Below, piece after piece: positions 1-5,157 of a stretch of DNA of 6,913 nucleotides; the stretch's first letter is position 1, and every line of letters begins with the position of its first letter. Source of the DNA: CAYUKK01 sp964445305 (GTDB lineage Bacteria; Acidobacteriota; Aminicenantia; Aminicenantales; UBA8522). The translations under genes and the position numbers were made by a program. The stretch covers positions 1 to 6,913 of the forward strand of contig CAYUKK010000071.1 in the NCBI GenBank assembly GCA_964445305.1, in the 5' to 3' direction. The notes below the pieces were generated by a model. It was not told the origin of the DNA, did no database searches, and worked only from the letters and a program-made list of their open reading frames with translations.

Positions 1-330
1 GATTGCCGATAGAATCACCCGACGGGTCCTGTCGTGGTTCACCCCCGGCCAGGCTCGGAGTCGGGATTGCGAAGCCCGCTCGTTTCCCCAGCGAGGAAAC
101 TCGCTCCGACTCAGCCTTCGCTCTTCTCTCGCTTCGCTCGAGAAACCATGCCCGCTCAGGCTTCGACGGGCTTCCTCACCCAAACTCCTCGCCTGTTCCC
201 CTTGGCATCAAACGCTCGGGTCGGCCACCGAACCACGCCACCCCTCGGGTGTCGGCCTATTGCCCTTATTTTGCATAATTGAAAGCTGTCTCGCTACACA
301 GGAAGTTCCCGTCGGCAATTTTGCGTTGGG
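1..330. other. Non-coding region upstream of efp
   Basis: No convincing gene lies here. Two overlapping frames stay open on the plus strand, but their translations are rich in S, P and R with no recognisable domain, and neither has a good Shine-Dalgarno. The stretch is GC-rich and full of short TCGCT/CTCGG motifs. Visible structure includes an 8-bp inverted repeat, GAAGCCCG at 71-78 with CGGGCTTC at 167-174, and a short direct repeat, CTCGGGTCGGCC at 215-226 and CTCGGGTGTCGGCC at 244-257. Composition turns AT-richer from about 258 towards the efp promoter. I see no tRNA cloverleaf. The best reading is an intergenic repeat-bearing spacer, possibly preceded by the 3' end of a gene that lies outside the window. 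Confidence 0.6.
101..203 (+). repeat. Copy A of a diverged, structured intergenic repeat
   Basis: This stretch aligns in order with the reverse complement of about 6799-6900. Shared blocks are GCCTTCGCT (114-122), a small hairpin made by TTCTC (124-128) and GAGAA (140-144), ATGCC-GCT (148-156), GG-CTTC (168-174) and CCTCGCC (187-193). Measured from the shared ATG, the last two blocks lie at +20 and +39 here and at +21 and +40 in copy B, so they are collinear. The middle of the block could be read as a short peptide starting MPA in both copies, but neither start has a strong ribosome site. A dispersed non-coding element is more likely. Chance similarity of CT-rich DNA cannot be fully excluded by eye. 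Confidence 0.45.
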
Positions 331-359
331 TTGACAGAATAGCTGACTTCGGCTAAAAA
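331..359 (+). promoter_or_regulatory. Sigma70-type promoter of efp
   Basis: A perfect -35 TTGACA (331-336) is followed after exactly 17 bp by TAAAAA (354-359), four of six matches to the -10 consensus. Transcription would start near 366, giving a leader of about 32 nt. That leader carries the Shine-Dalgarno GAGGAGG (387-393), four bases before the efp ATG. Confidence 0.72.
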
Positions 360-370
360 GAAAAAGCCGA
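349..370 (+). promoter_or_regulatory. Inverted repeat over the efp -10 and start site
   Basis: TCGGCT (349-354) and AGCCGA (365-370) form a perfect 6-bp dyad around the purine-rich spacer AAAAAGAAAA. It covers the -10 element and the predicted transcription start. It could be an operator; as RNA only its right arm would be transcribed, so an mRNA hairpin is unlikely. A 6-bp dyad can also arise by chance. Confidence 0.3.
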
Positions 371-397
371 TGTTGATCAACGCGGCGAGGAGGCCAG

Positions 398-964
398 ATG
401 ATCAACGCCACTCAGATCCGAAAAGGAATGACCATCAAGCTCGAGGGCAACCTCTACAAGGTGCTGGAGGCTGTCCACATCACTCCCGGTCGATGGAAGG
501 CGATGGTCCAGACGAAGCTGCGCAACCTCAAGGACCAGAGTCTCCTCGATTACCGCTTCCGCTCCGAGGACCGCGTCGAGCAGGCCTTTCTTGAAGAGGT
601 GGAGATGGAATTCCTCTACCGCAGCGGCGAGGATGCGGTCTTCATGAACCTCGAAAACTATGACCAGGTCCGGCTCTCCCCCGATATCCTTGGCGATGCC
701 GTCAAATACCTCGTGCCCAACATCGTCTTCACCATCGAAATGCACGAGGGCAAGCCCGTGGGGGTCAGGCCTCCCTTGACGGTCGACCTCAAAGTGGTCA
801 AGACCGAGCCCTATCTCAAAGGAGCAACCCAATCAGCTACCAACAAGCCGGCGACGATGGAAACAGGTCTTGTGGTCACTGTCCCCCAGTTCATCAAAGA
901 AGGAGACATCGTTCGCATCGACACGCGAGAAGATAAGTACGTTGAACGGGCCAAGAGCGCTTAA
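398..964 (+). CDS. efp: Translation elongation factor P
   Basis: EF-P binds between the P and E sites of ribosomes stalled on consecutive prolines and stimulates peptide bond formation. The 188-residue length is normal and three domains are visible: an N-terminal KOW-like domain (about 1-64) with the modification loop, an OB domain (about 66-127), and a C-terminal OB domain (about 130-185). The C-terminal family signature K-x-A-x4-G-x2-[LIV]-x-V-P-x2-[LIV]-x2-G is intact at 150-169 (starts KPATMETG, ends FIKEG). The loop reads PGRWKA at 30-35, so the residue normally modified is Arg32, where Bacillus has Lys32; Lys34 follows two residues on. The start is supported by GAGGAGG four bases upstream and by the usual MI-x-A-T-x-[IL]-R-x-G opening. 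The gene has its own promoter and no same-strand partner in view. No modification enzyme (earP, epmA/B or ymfI type) lies in the window. Confidence 0.97.
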   Translation: MINATQIRKGMTIKLEGNLYKVLEAVHITPGRWKAMVQTKLRNLKDQSLLDYRFRSEDRVEQAFLEEVEMEFLYRSGEDAVFMNLENYDQVRLSPDILGDAVKYLVPNIVFTIEMHEGKPVGVRPPLTVDLKVVKTEPYLKGATQSATNKPATMETGLVVTVPQFIKEGDIVRIDTREDKYVERAKSA

Positions 965-981
965 GCCCTTCTGTCCTACCC

Positions 982-3135
982 TCAAAAGCTCTGCCGGTAA
1001 ACGCCGATGTTGCTATGCCGGTCAAGAACTCTGACCGTGATGAGGTTATCAGCGGCCGGAGGGATGGAAACCTTGAACTTAAAATTCTCCTGTCGGGAAT
1101 CGCAAAGGCCATCGACAGGAAAAACAACCCGCCATTCACCCGGCCGGATAAGGTATTCCGCTCTCTCGATAGCCGAGAACGTATCCTCCGCCTGGAAAGA
1201 AACTTCAAGGACATTCCCGTTCTTGGTGGCGGAGAAATTCTTGATCTCGGGCAATGAGTTGTCGATGGTCAAGGGAAGGCTGACCCTTTCTCCCTTGAGC
1301 TCCGTCCCTGGCGGGTTCGCGGGAAGGTCTGAAGCTTCCACCTTGATGAAGTAGACACCGTCGGGAAAAGAAAGAGTATCAAAAGCGAACAGGGACTCGC
1401 CCCACCCGTCTTTGAGGACGCGCCATCGCGATTCTTCCTCCTTGCGTATGAAAACCGTATAGATGAGGCTATCCTCATTCTCGTCCTCCGCTTCCCAGGT
1501 GACAGTCTGATAACCCTTTCGGTTCACTTTCTTGGCCAAAGCGAGGGGCTTCGCTTCTTCCTTTTTCCCCGGCGGCTTCACGTCTGACCCGCTCACTCCC
1601 CAGATGACTTCTTCCTCGTCAAGCGGTTTAAGGTAAACTTCGTTGGGCGGGAGAAGCTCGAGCTTCTTGATGGCGGGCGGTAAGTTAGCCTGAAGGTAGA
1701 ACAGCGCCACTCGCTTCAGGGCCGGAGATGCCTGGCCGGATTGGGTCTTGAAGAGCATCTTGAGCTGGAGGTAACGGGCTTTCGGGCTGAGGATTTGTTC
1801 CTCTCTTTTCTGGTAGGGAGGCGACCACTCGCTCCACAGGCTATTCGGCTCGAAAGAATTGCCGCTTCGCGTCTGGAATTGGAGGGTTGTCCCGGCTGGA
1901 AGGTCGGCGTCAAACTCAATCCTTCCCCACGTCGAAATTGTCCTCGTATCAAGAACATGGCTCGTGTATTCGCCGCTAAACCTCAGCTCTGGGGAGACGA
2001 CACTCAGCCGAGAGGGGTTGTTGGAAAGAACATAGATCTTCCCCTCTACGGGAATGAGCGTATACACCTGCTCCGAGCTCGCCTGAAGAAGGAGGGAAGC
2101 TTTTCCCTCTCGGTCGATGGCATAGAGGCGGCCCTTGGGACCTGTTCCGAAAAGAAGCCTTTTTCCGTCCTCGTCCCAGAGCAAAGCATAGACGAGCTCG
2201 TCGCTCGATTCCCAGAGCTTCTTGGCCACGCCATCAGGAGAAAGGCGGAAGACGGCGCCAGGCTCCTTTGACGATGCGGCGGCAAGAGGAGGAACAGCGG
2301 TCACAGCCGAAGCGCTTACAGTCACGCTAACTTCCGTCGATACTTTTGGCGTAGCCTCGGCCAGCTCTTCCCTCCTTGTTCGCGACGGCGAACCGCTCGC
2401 CGCTAAGTAGACATAGCCTTGCCGGTCGATGGCCAGGCTGCGAACTTCTTCATACGGCGATTCGAACAGCACGCTTACTCTGCCCTCCGGACTGAGGCGG
2501 TAGAGGACACCGACGCCGCCGCTTCCTGCCAGGAAGCCTCCCTTATCATCCTTCTTCAAGCAGAGGATATGATTCTCTTCGGCTTTGAGGACAAGCTGGC
2601 CCTCACCCTTGGGGTTTATTTTATAAATCCCTCCCCCCTCACCCACCGCGGCCATCAAGAACCCGGCTTCATCGAAGACTAAATCCCAGATGTATTTTTC
2701 GTCGGGGTTAAAGAAAACCTCGCTCTGATTCTTGCCGCCGATTTTGTATATTTTGCCGTTTGGCGAAGTCCCGGCGTAGAGAGTGCCCCGGGAATCCAAG
2801 GCCAGGCAAGTGACATCCATCTCGGGCACCTGGAGGTAGAGGTCAGCTTTGCCATCCTTGGTCAACCGGTAGATCTTGCCGCTGTGGCCTGTGCCGAGGA
2901 AGGCTGTCCCATCGGGCAGCCGCAGGAAGGACAGATAAAAATCTTCAGCTGGCCCCTCGATTCTATCCTCGCGAGGACCCAAGGTGAGCAAACCTTCTGC
3001 CGATACCGAGATGCCGTCGAGCTTTCCCTGAAGGAATTCCTCGGCCCGTCTCAGCTCCCACTTCCGCGGGGAGACCGCCTCGAGATAGAGGCCAAATACT
3101 ACTATTCCTATAGAAATAATATAAATTTTTTTCAT
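982..3135 (-). CDS. Secreted seven-bladed beta-propeller protein with C-terminal beta-sandwich domains
   Basis: The 717-residue product begins with a signal sequence (MKK then a hydrophobic stretch to about residue 21), so it is exported. Residues 66-385 fall into seven repeats of about 40 residues, each ending in a pattern like G-x-[IV/L]-Y-[RK]-[LI]-x-x-[DE]-G, at roughly 66-103, 107-145, 149-185, 189-226, 230-309, 313-351 and 356-385. This is the signature of an NHL/SMP-30/two-component-regulator type propeller. Blade 5 carries an insert (about 248-292) rich in S, T, V and A. Residues 386-482 look like a discoidin-like beta-sandwich (LWSEWSPPY, ARYLQLKM). Two Ig/fibronectin-like segments follow (about 541-626 and 627-717). 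No catalytic residues are recognisable; a binding or scaffolding role is inferred. The gene lies 12 bp behind the peptidase homologue gene and shares its transcript. Its end converges on efp with a 17-bp gap and no obvious terminator. Confidence 0.85.
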   Translation of the reverse strand: MKKIYIISIGIVVFGLYLEAVSPRKWELRRAEEFLQGKLDGISVSAEGLLTLGPREDRIEGPAEDFYLSFLRLPDGTAFLGTGHSGKIYRLTKDGKADLYLQVPEMDVTCLALDSRGTLYAGTSPNGKIYKIGGKNQSEVFFNPDEKYIWDLVFDEAGFLMAAVGEGGGIYKINPKGEGQLVLKAEENHILCLKKDDKGGFLAGSGGVGVLYRLSPEGRVSVLFESPYEEVRSLAIDRQGYVYLAASGSPSRTRREELAEATPKVSTEVSVTVSASAVTAVPPLAAASSKEPGAVFRLSPDGVAKKLWESSDELVYALLWDEDGKRLLFGTGPKGRLYAIDREGKASLLLQASSEQVYTLIPVEGKIYVLSNNPSRLSVVSPELRFSGEYTSHVLDTRTISTWGRIEFDADLPAGTTLQFQTRSGNSFEPNSLWSEWSPPYQKREEQILSPKARYLQLKMLFKTQSGQASPALKRVALFYLQANLPPAIKKLELLPPNEVYLKPLDEEEVIWGVSGSDVKPPGKKEEAKPLALAKKVNRKGYQTVTWEAEDENEDSLIYTVFIRKEEESRWRVLKDGWGESLFAFDTLSFPDGVYFIKVEASDLPANPPGTELKGERVSLPLTIDNSLPEIKNFSATKNGNVLEVSFQAEDTFSAIERAEYLIRPGEWRVVFPVDGLCDSRQENFKFKVSIPPAADNLITVRVLDRHSNIGVYRQSF

Positions 3136-3143
3136 CCCCGAAT

Positions 3144-3149
3144 CTCCTT
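3144..3149 (-). promoter_or_regulatory. Shine-Dalgarno of the propeller gene, overlapping the upstream stop codon
   Basis: On the minus strand AAGGAG (3149-3144) lies eight bases before the propeller ATG (3135-3133). Its first two bases are the last two bases of the TAA stop (3150-3148) of the peptidase gene. This geometry fixes the propeller start and favours translational coupling of the two genes. Confidence 0.8.
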
Positions 3150-4983
3150 AGCTCTTAATCTTGACCGGGATCGAGGCCAGGCCTCGAAAAACGTAGGGGA
3201 CAGGCAGCTGGTACTCCCGCAGGGTAGAACGGGTAAGTTCGGTCGGGGCCGAAGCCGCCGCCCGGGGCGAGGCAAACATCGACTTCAAAGAAGGCGGCAG
3301 GTTCGGGAGCTCCTCCCCTTTCAAGAAAAGGCCGGGCTTGGAGGCGAGCAATTTGAAGTAGATCCGATTGTTCTTCCGCAAATTATTGAGGATGCGGATC
3401 AGCTGGGCCAGGTTGCGGGGCACAAAGTCCTGGCTACGGTAAAGGGCCATCTCCAGCTGATGCATGGAAACAGCGTCGCCGATGATGAGATAAAATTCTG
3501 AACCAGCGGCGAGCGGCGGTGCTTCGAGCTCAACGCTCTCCTGGACTGTTTGCCCGCCGAAGGTCCGGTAGAAAACTTTGACCTTGATTCTCTCACCAGG
3601 TTTGACCTCGTACTTGTCCAGCCAGACCCTTTCCAAATAGGAAAACCTGGCTTCCTCCGATGGCCGGACAAAAAGGTCGATGCGGTGGATGTCGACGTTT
3701 TCAAACTCGTTGTTGGCGATGTAGTAGACGATGGCTGTGAGCAGCCCTGAAAAATTCGTTACGGCGCTGTCGAAGTTCCCTGAAAATAGGTCCTCCAGCC
3801 GAACGCTGGCGCCGTTATCCAGGTAGAGGTCGCCCCCGACCTCGACGGAAAGGTTGCCGTGTGACCGGAGCTCACTCGAGAGGAGCGAGCTCAGAGTCAG
3901 GTTAACCAGGAGCGGGCTCAGGATTTTATCGTTGACGAGCTCCAGCCTGAACTGCTTCACCCCGCCGGCGGGCTCAAGCAGCCGGACGTTGAGAGGAATG
4001 AGCTTCGGCATTCGGCCAATTTCTCCAAAAGCACCTGAAACTCTGTCCTGAGTAAAGGAACCGATCCTCGGTCCGAGCGAGGAAACCTTGAAAGATGCCT
4101 CCAGGCTGGGTACCACAGCCAAAATATTGGCTTTAGCCATGCCATAGTCCACCGGGCCCAAATTGTAGAGAGGGTGTCCGAAAGCATAGACTTTAGTGCC
4201 GTCGATGTGGGTGACTGTTCCCAGAGCGGCTACGCTCAGGTCGCCACCAACGAGCTGAACAGCAACCGGGTCGCCCTCGCGCAAGGAAAGCTCGGCGGAA
4301 GAGGGCTTGTCCGGGACCTGGGTGGCTATCCCCGAAACCATCGGGCTGAACCCTAACCGGGAAAATATCGGCTTCGCCCTCTCCACAGCTTGGGGTGAAA
4401 AGCCGCCCATGAGCAAGGGAACATGGATGGTCCGGAAAGGCTGGCCAGAGCCGTCCACCGCTTCTCGGGAAGAAAAAAGATCGCGCGTCAGCTCCAGAAA
4501 ATCTTCGAGGGTCATCATGCTCCGGACAGGAACGGACAGGGGCCCAGAAGACCTTGGCTCGCTCTTTTCGCCAGCCAGGGTGAGCATCTCCTGGATGGGC
4601 GTGATTCCGGCCACCGCTTCCTTAGCGAACTTGAAGGCATAAGCCACAGCGCCGAGGAGTTTGCCCTCGATGTAGATGGGACTGCCACTCATCCCCTGAA
4701 TAACACCCGTCGTATCCAGCCCTCGACCTGAAAGCCGGGCCAAGATGATATTTTTTTTCGGCTGGACGTTCTCGATGACGCCGAGGATTTCGACATCAAA
4801 TTCCTCAACCGTGCTGCCAAGAAAAACACTTTTCCCCTTCCCTTTGAGGCCAGGCTTGACAAGCTCCAGGGGAAAGATGAGCGAGGAAGCAAGGGCTTGC
4901 CCGCCTATGAAGAGGAAGAGGAGGAGAAAGCCAAGCCAGCGAAGCTGCTTCAAGGGTGAGTTTATCCGCAGTTCTGGTTTCAT
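3148..4983 (-). CDS. Exported SpoIVB-like (peptidase S55) family protein
   Basis: The 611-residue product has a signal peptide: a basic start, a hydrophobic core of about 17-28 (LGFLLLFLFIGG), and a probable cut after QALAS near 33. Residues 58-133 match the serine half of SpoIVB: the EFDVEILGVI strand and the catalytic motif GMSGSP, with Ser99 as likely nucleophile, then IYIEGKLLGAVAYAF. Residues 254-325 match the half that comes first in SpoIVB: LGTVTHIDGTKVYAFGHPL with His270 as likely catalytic histidine, then SFTQDRVSGAFGEIG. The halves are thus in swapped order, and SpoIVB's Asp363 aligns with Leu84. Residues about 440-500 look like an Ig-type beta domain and the last 110 are unassigned. 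In spore formers SpoIVB activates sigma-K processing; nothing here suggests sporulation, so the substrate is unknown. The ATG at 4983 is chosen because the signal peptide follows it directly. The frame is open to 5202, and a TTG at 5037 with AAGGAG four bases upstream is an alternative start. First gene of an operon with the propeller gene. Confidence 0.85.
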   Translation of the reverse strand: MKPELRINSPLKQLRWLGFLLLFLFIGGQALASSLIFPLELVKPGLKGKGKSVFLGSTVEEFDVEILGVIENVQPKKNIILARLSGRGLDTTGVIQGMSGSPIYIEGKLLGAVAYAFKFAKEAVAGITPIQEMLTLAGEKSEPRSSGPLSVPVRSMMTLEDFLELTRDLFSSREAVDGSGQPFRTIHVPLLMGGFSPQAVERAKPIFSRLGFSPMVSGIATQVPDKPSSAELSLREGDPVAVQLVGGDLSVAALGTVTHIDGTKVYAFGHPLYNLGPVDYGMAKANILAVVPSLEASFKVSSLGPRIGSFTQDRVSGAFGEIGRMPKLIPLNVRLLEPAGGVKQFRLELVNDKILSPLLVNLTLSSLLSSELRSHGNLSVEVGGDLYLDNGASVRLEDLFSGNFDSAVTNFSGLLTAIVYYIANNEFENVDIHRIDLFVRPSEEARFSYLERVWLDKYEVKPGERIKVKVFYRTFGGQTVQESVELEAPPLAAGSEFYLIIGDAVSMHQLEMALYRSQDFVPRNLAQLIRILNNLRKNNRIYFKLLASKPGLFLKGEELPNLPPSLKSMFASPRAAASAPTELTRSTLREYQLPVPYVFRGLASIPVKIKS

Positions 4984-5027
4984 CTTAAGGGATCGAGCCT
5001 TTGTCTGGAAGGGTCTTTTTTCCCGTG

Positions 5028-5036
5028 ATAATAACA
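5028..5036 (-). promoter_or_regulatory. Possible extended -10 promoter of the peptidase-propeller operon
   Basis: The minus strand reads TGTTATTAT (5036-5028), an extended -10 of the TGn-TATAAT type with five of six hexamer matches. No good -35 lies 16-18 bp upstream, as is common for extended -10 promoters. Transcription would start near 5021, leaving a leader of about 38 nt before the ATG at 4983. That would exclude the alternative TTG start at 5037. Confidence 0.4.
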
Positions 5037-5046
5037 AAACTCTCCT

Positions 5047-5084
5047 TGAGAATGGGGGACGCGCCGGGTCAGGACCCATTCTCA
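5047..5084. promoter_or_regulatory. Perfect 10-bp inverted repeat in the divergent promoter region
   Basis: TGAGAATGGG (5047-5056) and CCCATTCTCA (5075-5084) are exact reverse complements separated by 18 bp. The element lies between the start of the minus-strand operon (4983) and the epimerase start (5158). Its left arm occupies the -35 region of the operon's putative extended -10 promoter. It may be an operator for a dimeric regulator. A hairpin is the alternative, and the inner GGGTC-AG-GACCC (5066-5077) could form a competing stem. Confidence 0.45.
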
Positions 5085-5097
5085 TCGCGAAATGAGA
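5080..5097. promoter_or_regulatory. Second inverted repeat sharing the TGAGA half-site
   Basis: TCTCAT (5080-5085) and ATGAGA (5092-5097) flank CGCGAA. The left arm shares five bases with the right arm of the 10-bp inverted repeat, so three TGAGA half-sites alternate in orientation at 5047, 5084 and 5093. This adds weight to a regulator-binding cluster, but no family can be assigned. Confidence 0.35.
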
Positions 5098-5121
5098 CAT
5101 GCTTACCTTTGTCTCCAAAGT

Positions 5122-5150
5122 TTGACCGGAACTGACAATTTTCATAAAAT
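5122..5150 (+). promoter_or_regulatory. Sigma70-type promoter of the epimerase gene, probably giving a leaderless mRNA
   Basis: TTGACC (5122-5127) and TAAAAT (5145-5150) are five-of-six matches to each consensus hexamer with an ideal 17-bp spacer. The -10 ends seven bases before the ATG at 5158, which puts the transcription start at about 5157. No Shine-Dalgarno lies between, so the message would have a 0-1 nt leader. Confidence 0.68.
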
Positions 5151-5157
5151 CGAAAAA

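Noticed and set aside
17..60. Possible tRNA, because GTGGTTCACCCCCGGCC recalls a T-arm
   Set aside because: No acceptor stem, anticodon arm or D-arm can be paired around it.
3..282. Two overlapping open frames (91 and 82 residues) on the plus strand at the left edge
   Set aside because: The translations are low-complexity S/P/R-rich with no domain or ribosome site, and they overlap the structured repeat.
377..832. 151-residue minus-strand open frame inside efp
   Set aside because: It is the antisense shadow of the certain efp gene and has no family resemblance.
1741..2271. 176-residue plus-strand open frame
   Set aside because: It lies fully antisense to the propeller gene, whose repeats and domains explain the DNA; no ribosome site or domain.
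2884..3501. 205-residue plus-strand open frame across the junction of the two minus-strand operon genes
   Set aside because: It is antisense to both genes, its translation is compositionally odd, and it has no start signal.
5092..5157. Upstream ATG of the epimerase frame
   Set aside because: It adds 22 residues before the Rossmann beta strand and lies upstream of the promoter -35.
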